Of a stretch of 64,000 nucleotides of DNA, positions 34,701-47,800 are shown one piece after another; the first letter of the stretch is position 1; every line of letters begins with the position of its first letter. Under the pieces are notes generated by a model. The model worked only from the letters and a program-made list of their open reading frames with translations. It had not been told where the DNA came from and searched no databases. The position numbers were made by a program, and so were the translations under genes. The stretch comes from Clytia hemisphaerica (lineage: Eukaryota > Cnidaria > Hydrozoa > Leptothecata > Clytiidae), in assembly GCA_902728285.1 (NCBI GenBank), contig CACVBU010000819.1, forward strand, positions 310,001-374,000, in the 5' to 3' direction.

Positions 34701-37700
34701 CTTTTATTGGAAGAGTGTATTTGATAACTCTGGGTGTGACCCATTGAGTTTAAAGCCCGAAGGGCTAGAGTTCAATCTCTTATACACCTGACATAGATTA
34801 AGGGGACCCCCGGGAGAGTGTTTGGTTAAGTCCTGTACGGGTGCCAAAAACCCCCGTAGCGCTGTTTCTTCAACTTTTCAGGACTTCGGACCCCTTTTTT
34901 CGGAATCTTCACCCAAAAAAACATAAAGTATCAAAACCTGGCGAGAAACTTTGACGTTCGGTCTTATTCCTTGGTCAGATAGACAAGACCTACGTTAAAA
35001 ATATTTCACCCTCAATTTTGGCACTTCTTAAGAATAATTGACCCTCTCATCCGAAGTACACTATTCTTATAAAAAAAAGCGTTTAATTCTTAGAGCATTT
35101 AGAAGATTTGACCAATTGTTTGTCGTAAAACGGCTGATTCAATAACGCCAACGCGCTTTATGATGAAATCATAATGAAATTATAGCGCATCCCGACGCAC
35201 ACATATCATTATAACCTGGTTGTCCGAGAATAAAATCGGGGAAAAAAATGTTTGAAGGTGGGCCAAAGGGTGGGCCAAGGGTAGGCCATATGGCCCGGGC
35301 CAGAGAGGTGGGCCAGGTTTTCTACCTACCCTAGAATTTGTTGGCTTCAAATCCTACCAAGGAGATTGACTTTTAGCCCTTTGGGCTTATACTTCATTGG
35401 TGTGACCTACTATTCATGATAATTGCAATGTGTTCATAACTTCCCAATCTTTCAGGACCTTTCAGAAATCGGAATGTCTAGTTTTTGAAATTAGATACTG
35501 GAAGATCTTAAGCAAAGATTCAATTAGCCTGTCCACAAGACCTGAATTAATATCGAATTTTTTGAAAATTAACAGCCTTTAATTAAAATTGATTTATTGT
35601 ATTTATATTATCATAGATGCTGGTCATCGATTGGATATTACGGTGTGCAACAAGAAATTTCAATTGGACATGGGTGTGGTTATAAGGGCGTTGTTATCCA
35701 TGAAATTTTTCATGGCCTCGGATTCTTTCATGAACAGGTAAGATATTTCTAAAAATTTAAAAAGAGGCGTGATATTGATGTTTGTTAAATGTACATTGTT
35801 TTGACGCTACCCAGCCGGCACACAACGTCAAAACAACGTCCATTTGACATTCATAACGTTCAAATAACGTTATTTGAACGTTAAAACAACGTTGTGTGCC
35901 AGCTGGGTAAGTACCTGATCATAGGCGGTTTTAGACCACGTCGAACTTATCAGAAGAAGAGATTTGTAATTATAATTTTATTGTCTTTTAACGAGCGTTG
36001 TACTCCTTCGCATGTCTTAAACCCGCCAGTGCCTGATAACACTTTTTTATTTGACTGTAGAAAAATTTGGATATTTTCATATTCTGCAGAGAATCCTGCA
36101 TCTGAGAGGCTCTTACTTTCAATTTTTAAAAAACACACTATCTTTGTCAATCATCCTTCAAGCTGTGCTCTCAAATGTCTGTTTAGATGATAACAAGGCT
36201 CTTTATTTTTTATTAGGCACGATTAGATCGAGATGATTATATCAGAATTAACTGGAAGAATATCATGGAAGGTAAAAACTTTCGTTCACAATTTCACTTT
36301 CATGCTCATTTTTCTTTCTCATATCAGTTTGTTTTTTATTAGCAATTCATGATATTCATGGTGTAATGTTTCATACGGAAGTACCCAAAATAGCCCGGGC
36401 GTTTGCTACTAGTTTTATTGCTTGAATTCAAAATCAGTGGCCTCCGTATAAAACATAATGTCATGAATATCATGAATATAAACAATAAACTTAAGATAAA
36501 GAAGGTTGCAGTTTTAATGGACTACTCCCGTTTTACATCAGGCACATATTTCATACCTGACCACGTGCCTCCTATTGCAAGCAATATTAACCTTTGGGTT
36601 AATTCGAGAAATGACTATAGAAGATTTGTGTCATATAAAACTTTTGGATAAACTTTCTTTATTTCTAGGTATGGAGGGAAATTTCGAAAAACATGGAAAG
36701 AATGAGGCATGGGGAATGAATGAAAAATATGACAAAAAATCTGTGATGCATTATGGGAAGTAAGTAAAAAGACAGTATCGTAAATCAATACCATAAGGAT
36801 GAATAATTCAGAAATGATGGAACAATCGCCGCTGATAACTGAACTCCTGCTCCTTCCGATGTTCCATTTAGTTTGAAAATAGTCGAGCCAGCTTACCGTA
36901 GACCCCGTGAGAATATCTTAAAAGCTGTCTAAAGGGTCAATTTTAATTCATCTTTCTCTTCAGCTATGCATTTGCAGTTAACTGGAATCAAATGACCATC
37001 ATTTCAAAATCTGATTCCAAAGAAAAGCTGGGTCAACGAGAAGGGATGTCTGAGATTGATATCCGACAGCTCAATAAATTGTATTGTTCTAATGGTGTAA
37101 GATCGACAACAACCACCCCTACATCGACAACGACCACTTCTACAACGACAACGACCACTCCAACAACGACAACGACCACTCCAACAACGACAACGACCAC
37201 TCCAACAACGACAACGACCACCCCTACAACGACAACGACCACCCCTACAACGACAACAACCACTCGTAAAACAACTGTGACCACCACAACACAGCCAAAG
37301 CCAAGTATGTGTTTTTACTTCAGTGAGAGAAATTTCAATTTTTCAGCAAAAAAGGTTCTCCAACGTACCGGGGCAATAGCGCCATGAGGCAAACAAAGAA
37401 TTCAAAAGAAATTGTATTAAGTGTTTAATTTTCAATTTACATATCGCTTGGGAAGTAGCTGAGGATTGAGTCAAGTATATCTAGGGTTTGGCATGAAATA
37501 TATTTTGGCTAACCGCCCGATATGTTTTTGGGGAGAATTGGTCTTTTTACTATAAAGCTTTCTGCTTCGTGTCAGATCGAAGGCTCTTGGTGTTGTTGCT
37601 CAGTTTCTACTATTTTAGACTTAGATAAATCCCGGAACGGAAAAGAACGAAGTTGACAAAAGGGGCACTCCACCCGTGACCAGCCTTGTATGAAAAGAAT

Positions 37701-38229
37701 ACACTTCAGCGAAATTAAAATTATAAACCCGGATTTAACGTTTCTTTGTTAAATCAAACATATTTATGTATATGTGAACGCATGATTCGGGATTTCAGGA
37801 GTTTCAATTTAGGTCAAAGTAGTCGTACAGCAGTATCCTTTATTAGCAAGGGAATAATTTATTAATTTTATTTCTACAGAATGTGCTGACACAATGAAAT
37901 GCTGTCCGGTGTTAGCAACAAACGGTCTCTGCAAATCTTCACCTTACGTCAGAAAAAGTTGTCCGAAATCATGCGACCCAGAATGTTCTCCTAGCGCTGT
38001 TAAAACAACGACAACGACCACTCGAAAAACTACAACGACCACTCTACCACCAGCAACGACGACCACAAAACGGCCGGTTGGCAGCAAATGTCGAGATACC
38101 TATAGTAATTGTTCGGTTTGGGTCAAACATAATAAGCATTGCCCTTACGCAGAAGGCTGCTGTCGTGAAGGTAATTATGTCACATACATGAAGAAACACT
38201 GTGCAAAGGCTTGTGGGTATACATGCTGA
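31730..38229 (+). CDS. Secreted astacin metalloprotease with two ShK domains
   Basis: Nine exons read in phase: 31730-31781, 32506-32535, 33733-33891, 34480-34591, 35617-35737, 36217-36271, 36669-36759, 36964-37304, 37880-38229. All introns are GT..AG, and the product is 436 residues. Residues 1-17 are a signal peptide. Residues 28-66 are a short propeptide with FQAD at 32-35, resembling the family's FxGD aspartate switch. The catalytic domain (about 67-248) has the zinc site HEIFHGLGFFHEQ at 146-158 (ligands H146, H150, H156; base E147), the Met-turn SVMHY at 201-205 and four conserved cysteines. A Thr-rich linker, a ShK domain (about 322-356), a second Thr-rich linker and a terminal ShK domain (about 393-436) follow. 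It is an active-site-complete zinc endopeptidase for extracellular protein processing. Astacin plus ShK is common in cnidarians and nematodes. The gene converges on the nucleoside-transporter gene that ends at 38842. Confidence 0.92.
31846..32379 (+). CDS. Unexplained open frame nested in astacin intron 1
   Basis: A frame open for 177 codons lies wholly inside the first astacin intron, on the same strand. The first ATG is at 31891 (162 residues). The text looks protein-like (DELEFMFEFTSKEHSLILVI, LGWPVGVSFWITSPAVLQIL), with a Thr run and a Gln run. It is preceded by an AG at 31844-31845 and its stop codon overlaps a good donor (AAAAAA|GTAAGAG at 32376), so it could be an internal exon running 31846-32375, phase 0 to phase 2. 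It does not fit the astacin reading frame: joined to exon 1 (phase 1) it stops after eight codons, and spliced to the exon at 32506 it throws the protease out of frame. It may be a nested gene, an exon of another transcript, or an insertion remnant. I do not recognise the family. Confidence 0.35.
   Translation, partial: FTTSKDGVNISKNDWMIDNFKVGRPIDSIDELEFMFEFTSKEHSLILVINCAPTTTTTTSAKATHEPPSLSAFDRIANVNSQQQQPNDDPKENSKRILVTTNINTKDFLFHPELGELKKNIVSCKIVARGLSDLLSGVIISNNLPLGWPVGVSFWITSPAVLQILVEEQFRKCIRKK
34120..34392. mobile_element. Family B MITE, decayed copy 5, in astacin intron 3
   Basis: CCCACTGTGAAATTGGGT, CTGGAATTTCAGCCCAACTT and the end CCACTGGGCTGTGAGACAGG recall the family at 1904-2213. The ending phrase CTGTGAGACAGGGGTGT also occurs near 54060. 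Confidence 0.4.
34745..35400. mobile_element. CCCGAAGGGCTAGA-type element, copy 2, in astacin intron 4
   Basis: The left end (CATTGAGTTTAAAGCCCGAA, GGGCTAGAGTTCAATCTC) is mirrored at the right (GGAGATTGACTTTTAGCCCT, TTGGGCTTATACTTCATTGG). The flanking GGTGTGACCCATTG and TTGGTGTGACC may mark a target duplication containing GTGTGACC. Inside are GC-rich segments, including a run of GGGCCAAGGG-like repeats near 35255-35325. Confidence 0.6.
35809..35908. mobile_element. Palindromic MITE, copy 2, in astacin intron 5
   Basis: About 100 bp, nearly perfectly self-complementary, from ACCCAGCCGGCACACAACGT to ACAACGTTGTGTGCCAGCTG plus GGT. The interior repeats CAAATAACGTTATTTG, itself a palindrome. It is very close in sequence to the copy at 47378-47474, so both are probably young. 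Confidence 0.85.
37108..37272 (+). repeat. 24-bp coding tandem repeat (Thr linker)
   Basis: About seven in-frame units built on ACAACGACAACGACCACTCC encode TTTTTTTP-type peptide between the astacin catalytic domain and the first ShK domain. A long valine-rich frame on the other strand is its shadow. Such a linker is probably an extended, O-glycosylated stalk, and copy number may vary between alleles. Confidence 0.85.
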
Positions 38230-38345
38230 TGAAACACTGCGCAATGGCTTGTGGGTATAACTGCTGATGAAACACTACGCAATGGCTTGTGGGTTTAACT
38301 ACTAAAGAAACCTTGCGCAAAGGCTTGTGGGTATAACTGCTGATG
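38194..38345 (+). repeat. 38-bp tandem duplication spanning the astacin stop codon
   Basis: Four head-to-tail 38-bp units start at 38194, 38232, 38270 and 38308. The first is functional coding sequence: it encodes the last residues of the second ShK domain (KHCAKACGYTC) plus the TGA stop. The other three lie in the 3' UTR and keep the shape AAACACTGCGCAATGGCTTG, then TGGGTATAACTGCTGATG. Since 38 is not a multiple of three, the copies are not in frame with each other. Confidence 0.9.
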
Positions 38346-38753
38346 AAAAATACATTATAGTTTGAGAGAGGGACTTTGTTCAGCTGTTGCTGAGTGACTT
38401 GGAAAAGAGTTTGGGTCAGAAATTTCCAAACCAAACAATACCGAGGTATATTCAAAAGATTTAAAATTTGAATTTAGTCTCCTTTGTAGAGACAAGAAAA
38501 ATTTTTTAGACTTATTTATAAAGATTAAGTTTTTATAAGACGAATCCATGCTTTCTTTAGCGCAGAAGCATCGATAGTGGAAATAATTCAGACTTTATCT
38601 TTAACCCATGATAGAAAGTGTCCCCCCCCCCCCGTTAACCCCAGCTGGCATTTAGTAAATTAGCATTTATGTTCCTAGATTTTGTAATTGACGATGAGAA
38701 GCATATTATGCGACGAAAATGTTACTTTTTAATTTAAATATCAACTAATATTT

Positions 38754-38759
38754 TTTATT
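38754..38759 (-). terminator. Polyadenylation signal AATAAA for the downstream CNT gene
   Basis: On the minus strand an AATAAA lies about 85 bases after the stop codon at 38842. It falls in the 600-bp space where the astacin and transporter genes converge. Confidence 0.55.
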
Positions 38760-38841
38760 TATCACCATATTTTATCAAACCCAATATAAATTTTTATACA
38801 AAAGATACATTATAAAATAAGTAAAGATACCTGATAACCAA

Positions 38842-41800
38842 TTACGGCATTATTCTCGTCACATTCGTTGGCCCAGGGGTCGGTGTGACATCTAAATCTT
38901 TATAAAGCAAACCTGGAAATATGCCGGTTGAAAATTACAAAATTACATGCATATCCTATCGAATAGCGGATGCCATTGAAAAACTTTTCAGCATAATTAC
39001 TGAACCAACTATAAAGAAAGCGAGATTTTTTAACAGTCAAGGAGCCAGTGAGAGGGGTACTAGGTTGGTGAGATATGAAGTAAAAGTTTGAAAATCGACT
39101 CTTAGAGAGACTGAATTTCGAAAATTGTTCAAATTGTAGTCCAAATTTCAAGAATTTATGACCCTTTCCGGGAGACGTGAAAAAGGGATCCTTATGGCTC
39201 ATACATACCGGCATCTATTTTGCCTAAGTAACCCACCCCCCGGGAGGATATTGATAGTCCGTCCACTGTCATATTATTACAAGTACTTAATTTTCATTCT
39301 TTTTGATAGTCGAGAGAAAAGGTTTACATTTAAAATTTTGATATGATACTGAAATTTAAGTGATGTGTACAGTGAAACCACTTTCAAGTGATGGGTTAGT
39401 TCAATTACGCTGACAAGGTTTCCACTTGGTAGCAAAGAAAAGTACACTTAACCCTATTCAAACTAGGCTTTTAGGGGCGGTTCAAAACTAGGGGGCTGTC
39501 CCTGTACTACCCCTGATCTAGTGGGTCTTTTGGATGAAATTTGGCACACAAATTCTTTTTCATATGACGTAATTTTTGATAAAAGCTCTATTATTTCAGG
39601 AGCTATTAACATTAATTTGACCTCAGAACAGAAACAGCTCCCTCCCTAGTACGAATAGGGTTAAAGTGAATGAACTACAGTCTACTCCCTCCTATTAAAA
39701 CCTCTACTATTCGAATCTTTCTATAATTCGAACTCAAATATTGGTCACATCAACTAGAAATTAGTATAAAATACTTTCTGTGATTCGAATCTTTCTCTAA
39801 TTCGAAGAAAATCCTTAGCCCCTTGAAGATCGAATTAGAGAGAGTCAACTGTTACATGATATCAATTACATTTCTTGAATATTACCTGCAATTGAGGCTG
39901 TCATGAAACAAGCCAGCGTAGCGGCCACAAGTGCACGAAACACAAGCTGCGAAAAAATGGTTCTCTTCTCAGGTGCAATACCAGTTAAAACGCCCATAAT
40001 CACGCCCATTGAACCAAAGTTCGAGAATCCACATAAAGCATATGTTGAAATGACTTCTGAGCGCACCTGAAATATGAATCATAATATTCCCATTATAACG
40101 ATACTGTACACTTTCAATTTTACAATACCATCAAAAGACTTTCCTTCTGTAATGGCGATCTTCTAACAAATTTTCAAACATACTATGTATATTTGAATCT
40201 TTATTGCGAAGCAAATGTACATGAGCGAAGCAGTTTTGCTATCGTGTATGCGTACCTTTAACTTTCCATTCTTTCAACCATCTATAAGGCAGGAGATGGG
40301 AAAAACGTTTAGTATCTCCGAGTCGCGCGACAATGAATATTAAGGGGATAAAACATGAAGGATATTCCCCGAAATGATAGAGAAAATTATCTCCACTACA
40401 TTAAATTTGACGTATTCGAATTTGAAACTCCGTGTATGACTACATGGCTCGTATTCAATCGAGCTCCGAGCGAGAGAACAGTAGAGTGGCTTTTTTTGAG
40501 ACGGACAACGTTATTTTTAAAGGCACGTCGCGCGAAAACATCCCTGCGGTGCTCTATTCTCCTTGCAGATCGGGGAACGTCGCCCGGTTCGGAAGGGTAT
40601 TGATGATTAGACCATACTGGTTTCTAGCCGTCAAAACATTAAAGATGGCGGCAACAAATGGACAACAAATACTGCTCCTCGGTTATTTTTCTTCGATTTT
40701 CATGCTTCAATTGGATCATGTTTTTTGTCTGATTGGCACAAGAAATGGTGGATGATAAAGTTTTCTTATTATCCCTCCCTGGATTCGATGTTTTGTTTCA
40801 ATTCTGTTGGTTTGGAATGAGAGATGCATTTTCTTGAAAAAACAGACATGTTTGCCAATTTTGACAACAAACTAACTTGAATTGTGCCTGTACATGTAAA
40901 TGAATTGTAACAGGGCAAGTGACTGATTATTTTTGGAGAAATCTGACCATGTTGTGCCTGAAAATGAAACACTTGCAGCTTTAAAAAACTCTGACTGAGG
41001 TTCCTTGGCTTGCCTTGATTCATTTTGTTGTTTGGAAAAATTTGAACCTGGAGCAAAATTAACTATAGATTGAATTTTACTTGGTGCTTCTTCTACAACA
41101 ATGACACCCAACTGGTAATTGAAACCTCTTTGAGGGGGAAATTATATACGGTAGCGGCTTATTTCCAACTTTTGAAGCTGACAACCACAGCCAGGCGCGG
41201 CCTGATGAATAATGTTATGTCAACCTCTGAAAAAGTAAGCTAATCGTAAAGACATTGAATATGGATATAAACAATTGGAAATCACCTTACATAACTTCTT
41301 AAATTAAAAACTTTCATCGTAAACTTTGAAATTATCTTCCGTTTTGATTAAAATGTGGAAAACGTGTCGTGAAATATGAAATTATCTTCGGAATGGGTTC
41401 AAAATATGGAAAACTTTTGTAGCGAACCATGAACTTTTCATTTGCATGCGTTCAAAATTTGGAAAACTTTTGTCATGAGAACATGCAGCTTGCTGGAAAA
41501 AATTTGTTTTGCTATTTTTGATAACTTTAAGATCATTGAAATAGAAAAGATAACTTTTATGTACACAAACAGTATGAAGTAATCTCTATGTATCACGTAG
41601 TAATGCACAAACTTTTTTGCTGATAAGGCCTACTCAAATTTTCAATGGGATTTAATTTTGCGGATTTTTGGGGATGACACCCAAATCCGTGAAATCCGCA
41701 AAATTTAATCTCCACAACAGTTTATCGCATTTAACTGCATTTAAGTATATATAGTCTAGAAGTATAAAACCTTCAACTACTCAAAATGGAAACAATAAAG

Positions 41801-44800
41801 ACAAAACTCACAAGACAAAAGGGAAATTGACCGTTAATTCATATTGTCTATCTATATAGTGACTTCATTTTGAAGGAAATTTAATTGAAATTTTTGGTAG
41901 AAAGACAAAACCCAGTTACCCTATATGGAAATTGCATGATGCGCTGAAAGTAATTTTTCAAAGAGTAAGCCTTGCGCCAAAACGTGCCAAAAACTGGTAC
42001 CAACATTGAGTTTCTTACAGAAGGTTTGGTGAGTGAGACATGCCAATGAGAATATACTATGACTAACATGAACTGATTCATTCTCGTGGACATTTGAAGC
42101 ACAGTGTTACAGCAAAAAAATGGTTGAGCATAGGGGAGCAGCGAGCAGAAAAATATAAACAGAAGCGGAACAGAAGCGGAACAAAAGCTGAAAAACGACG
42201 GATTATGGAGTATTTGATGCTATTTTGTGAATAATTCTTTACGCCAATATTGAAGCTTTAGCAAACTTTGAAAATGCTGTTTATGCCACTGTGCCAGAAC
42301 GGTACTTCGATGTGTATGTACGCCGAAGATTTTCAGCCTTAGTTACCTGAATTCCAGACTGGGACAACACATTTCAAGCTTCTAAGAAAAGCTTATTATT
42401 ACACACGCTATTGGAGTAATTTCAATTTGAATTGTTTTGTCACATATTATGAACAGACTCAAACACTCTCTCTACTAATACCACCACTGCACACTGTACC
42501 GTGTTGATGTTGAACGCATGAGCGTGAAAAGGTTTTAACCATGTTGACGGTGGTTACAACGGGACACGGTATCTGAAATTCCCTTGGCCTTTATTTTCAA
42601 AACATATGGATTGAAGACAAGATGAATCTGTTTTTATGGGAGCGAAACAAACACACTTGTTGAAATAAAAAGTCTGGCACTACTTTAATTGGATCAATTT
42701 CCGCAGGAATTACCTTAAGAGTATGAATTTATGCGAGGATAAATTAATGCAGGATTAATTAATGCAGGATTAATTGATGCAGGATTAATTAATTAGGCCC
42801 TAATTCGCATTATTTAAGTTTGGCAATTCTTCAGCCATTCACATTGATTAATTCCGCATATTAATTTATTCTACCATTAATTTATACTCACGGTTGGGCA
42901 TCCAGCACTATCCACAAAATTTAAGCTTTTCGCAAGGACTTATTTTCATGTTTTCCCACGTAAAGTTATTTTCAAAAAGTGATGAAATAAGTTTTGGTAT
43001 TTTTATATATTAACAGTCATTTCGTTGAAGAATCTCCGCTTTCTTGCTTGCCAGGGAAGTGGAAGTGGATTACAGCAATAGAAAAAAAATTGTGTACAGT
43101 GGCGGATTAGATGATGTTTTAATATTTTCATGGTGACTAATTTTTGCTGAAGGCCCCTTTTCAGATTTTCTTAGGATTTTATTTTATGGTCTTTAGTAAA
43201 TAAGAACAAAGGCTGTGAAATCCGGGAAATTTAATCCCTGAAATTTAATACCTTTATTAAAAGTATCTGATTCAACTGCCAATTTTGAGAGCAACTATCA
43301 AATCTTTAGTAATCATGAAGAAAATTTATTCAAGCAAACTGAAAACTTTTTGCAGAAACACGTATAAACATTGTTAAAGTTTTTCAGATAATTTTCAGTA
43401 ACCTTTGATACAAATAAATTATATCTACAGTATGCCACCAGTCCAAAGTTACTTACTTTTTAAATTTCAAATCAAATGAATGAAATTGTATTCAATTTCA
43501 TTTTGGAATTCACCTTTAATCTGCATTATGTATTCTTATTGGGAGGGAAGCACTTTCAGTTTCACAGTACACATTCTTATATTTGGGTTTTCAAAAGTGA
43601 TTTTTATCTGGTGATTGAAGAAAATCAACTTTGATATCATTCTAGTTCTTAACATGTTGCGAAACCTGTGGTTTTAATTTAGGTCACTTTGCATCAGAAA
43701 GTGTAGATTTAACATGCTTGTTTTTTTTGGATTGACACTTTCGTTATGTATGGATCTTATTGAGGAAATTTTACAACCGCATCGGCTCGTGTTTTTTAAC
43801 TTTAACTAGTAACATTGAGCACTTTTTATGAAGACTCATTTCACCAATTTATAGTCTGATTATGATTCCCGTGCTCTCTTCATGGCTAAGTTCCTCTGGG
43901 CTAATATTTATAGCAAAATATTGGACTCGCTTTCATTCTGAAAAATGGAGCTGCCCTTGACCAAATGGCTATTTCAAATGTACTTTCTTTTGAGTTTTTT
44001 TAGTCCTGGTTCCTCCGGGCTGGGTATGCTCTGCGCCTCTGCAGGGCATTTTTAGCCATGGCTAATTGCTAGTAATAAAGAGTTCTTATAAAAAATAGAA
44101 ATTGCCGCGGGAGAGTGGATTGGAAAGATAGTGAACATATAGAAAAATAGATCCTATTGCAAGTTTTATCTGCAGCGAAATACAACGACGTGGTTTACTA
44201 GTCAAGGTTTTAAGGGATCTAAATCAAGATCAAAGTTATAATCAGAGTAAACATACAGAAAGCTGCAGTCCACCAGCGATCTGAAATTTTCGATTCTTGA
44301 TCATTGCAGAAAGTTGTTTGTAGGCGATGAACTCAGTGAGGAACGTCTTGGTGCCCAACATTTCACCGACGTGGAAAGAATCTTGATATTCCACACCCAT
44401 TAAGTATGCGAACGGCATGAAAAGGTATGAACAAAGAAACTGAAAATGAAAGAGAAAAAGAAACATAAAAGTTAGCTTTTACTATTAGGGAAAATTAATT
44501 TTCAAAATATTCTAAATTAATTTTGTTTCCTGTATAATGTAGCATCATCATCATCGTCGCGCTGAACGAGGAAAAGAGGTCAAAATCGCAGACCCTACTT
44601 ACGAAACCACAGGTTTTAAGGAGCACGAAACGGTTTGAGGATGCCAGGTAGCCTAGGTTAATTTTTCACTATGATTATCAGAAAAATACCTCGAAAGAGA
44701 GCTGTGGGCAATCCACCATCGAGCCCAGCCAAGATAAAAGCCCGTTGAACAATGACACAATGGAAACAAAAGCAATCATCATGACAACTACATTAACAAT

Positions 44801-47800
44801 GATAGGTATTGAAAGTGAGGCTCCAACTGCAATCGCTTCGAAAATGTTGCGCTCCTCTCTGAAGTGAAAAAAAAAGAAGTTTTTTGTATTACGAGATTAG
44901 GGTTTAACAAAAATAGGATAAACATCCCTTCTCCGTCCCTTCAAATCCTGACACGCGACGTTATCTTAACTTGTCTTTTTATGTTATCAATATGTAGCCA
45001 AAGGACAAAATCTAAACTTTCAATCGCGAGATAAATACTTATTTTGAAATCTGAAAGAAACTTTAAATTTTGATATGTGAAAAAATAATGGTTTTACGTT
45101 GCCTCAGTTTTCACTTCGCCAACAAATTCAGGTTCTTCTGTTTCAGGGTACATTAATTTAGACATTGCCAGCGCAGCGGGTGCACTCATTACTGAAGCGG
45201 AAAGCAGATGCGACGCCGAGACGCCGAAGATGATATACAAAGCCATCAAAGAGCCGGCAATAGTTGCCAGTCCACCGGTCATCAATGCATGGAGCTCTGA
45301 TTTTGTCATTTTAGGGATGAAGGGGCGAATGAGAAGAAGAGACTCTGTCTAAAAGGAAGAGAAAAATGAGCAAATTGATTTAACAAGAAACTGCAGCATT
45401 TATTATATGGTTTGTTTTCAAACAGACAATATTGTGCATGTCTGTAAGTCTGCCCCCCTCAACCCCCGTTCCCGTTACACGAACATTTTTTTAAAAACCG
45501 ATACGAACTCTAGAATACTCCATCATGAATTTTGAACTCCCATTTTATCCACCACTGATGCTACAAAAATTGATCAACATTCAAGTAAAGAGTTTCAACG
45601 GTAAAAAAACAAAAAATTGATACCTGACCCAAAAAGATATTTCCAGCTGTATTAACTGATTCTGTAGCCGTTGCTCCCATGGTAATTTGGAGTATCCAGG
45701 CTAATTTATTGATGATGACTTGCATGAAACCGAGGTAGTATAAAACATATGTTAAAGATGAGAAGTATGTGATGATCGGTAATACCTGTCGAGAAAAGGT
45801 TTCTTTTTTTGCATTGACGAAAATATATCATATTTCACATACACGTTTTTTTTTTTTTAAGAAACACACTTTTAAGAAACACGAGGCTCAGAATGCTTAA
45901 ATACTAAGAAACATCTAAGAAACATGGTGAGGCTGAGATTGAGAAAGTAACATTTTAAACTCGGTTTTTTTAGAACCTTCCATTCTTTGCATGAAAAATA
46001 GGCTGATTATGTCAAAAAGTTTAGAAACATGTAAGAAACATTTAAGGCTCAAAAGGCCGATTTCTTAAGAAACATTGAGGCTGCTTGGTAAAACTAGTTT
46101 CTTAAAAAAAAAAAACGTGTAGTTTGGCACCCCTCTTTTCAGAATGGGGGAGTCGATTTTTCTGGGGGCCTTTGTATAAGAGGGGGTACCAAGTTTGCCA
46201 AAAAATTTAGGGAAGGGGGGATGGGAATGTAGGTGGGATCAAATAAGAAACGGGGGTTTGGAGATTTATTGGTCAATATATAGGGGGAGTGAAATAAACC
46301 TAGGGGGGTTCATACCCCTCTACAAACTATGTTCCAGTCTCTATAGGGACCGAAAACTAAGTGGTGGGTTTTAGAAAGTCTAAAACCCATTGGAGTTGAA
46401 GATATTCTCTTAGCTCGAAAGTTGATCGTAGTCGTTGTTTGGGTCTCAAAAGCGAAAGGATACTAACAAAAAGGAATGGAGTCTAGGGAAGTCAACCAGG
46501 AATAGATATAGGTTGAACTCTCTAATGTATATTGTTAATGACTTATTAGCCTGTAACGAGACCCATGATATACATTAGCGAGTTCATGTATTTACACTTT
46601 AGAGGTCGGTAAAGTGACTGAAACGATTTGGAAAAATCAGTAGTTTTGACCTGCAAAATCGTGATGTACCGTCGTCCTCAGTCAGGCAGGCTGTAGACAA
46701 ATTAGAATCTCACCGTCTCCGTCGCAGAAAAACACACATAAATGAGCTCGATATTCTTATCTTAACCGATAGGCTATCCAAAACACGTCTACAGGATAAC
46801 TGAGCGCTCTCTAATACTTTACATGTTTTAACTGTTAAAACTTACGGCGAATGCGAAAACGTCAGATTTTCCAAATATCAATTCCGTGCCAGGGCCAGAA
46901 AATGAGAGTAAGATATTGATACGGTCACCAAGCCATTTGAAAACGTTGAATCCAATCTCTGTTCGCAAGATCAAAAGCCCGAAGAAGAATTGTAACGCAA
47001 ATCCTGTAATAACAGGACGCCATTTGATCTAAGACATAATAACATACAGTCACAGTGGATGATATTTTAAGAGACCTGCCTGGTTTATTTATACCAGCAA
47101 GACTTTCAAAAACAATTTACCATAAAAACGATCCCAAAAAAAGTTAGTCTAATAGTGTAATGTTTCTAAAACTATTGACAACAAAAAAAGTCTTAATTTA
47201 AAAATCTCCCATTAAAGCAAGCACAGTTGACTTATTCTATTTTTAAGGAAACAAGAGTTTTCTTCGAATTGGAGAAAGATTCGAATTACGGGAGAGCATT
47301 TTTAGTCGACTTTCCAGCTGAGGAGACCAGTGTGTATGTTTGAATTACAGAAAGATAGGAATAAAAGAGGTTCGAATCCCAGCCGGCACACAACGTCAAA
47401 ACAACGTCCATTTGACATTCATAACGTCCAAATAACGTTATTTGGACGTTAAAACAACGTTGTGTGCCAGCTGGAATTAGTGAGAGCTGACTGTATCGGA
47501 TTGAAAGCGGTTGAATAAAGTAATGCTCTGGAATTACTACTTGAAGCCTGACTTATTACTAGATTCTCTTGTTTCCTAAATCTCCCTTCAAGAACATAGA
47601 CAATGCGTATTAGGGTGATGGCAAGGTCGTTTTCTTTTGACCAACTTACCTGATCACGGGGGTTTTTAAATAATAATCATATGGGGAATAAGATGGGAGG
47701 GGTTGTGAGGCTTGACTGTGACTTAGAAATTTGGCTAAATTTTTAGGCGTTTTCAGTTTAATAACATGATCATTGGGGATGAACCCCTAAGTTTGAAATT

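Noticed and set aside
37033-37287. A valine-rich 84-codon open frame on the minus strand
   Set aside because: It is the shadow of the in-frame Thr-rich linker of the astacin gene (ACA/ACC codons read backwards as Val).
40355-40755. Overlapping open frames in the GC-richer part of intron 7 of the downstream transporter
   Set aside because: No splice sites, start context, family resemblance or consistent frame; composition alone is not enough.
47369-47380. GGTTCGAATCC, which looks like a tRNA T-arm
   Set aside because: No acceptor, D-arm or anticodon arm fits upstream; the phrase arises where the TTCGAATTA repeat meets the CCAGC palindrome.
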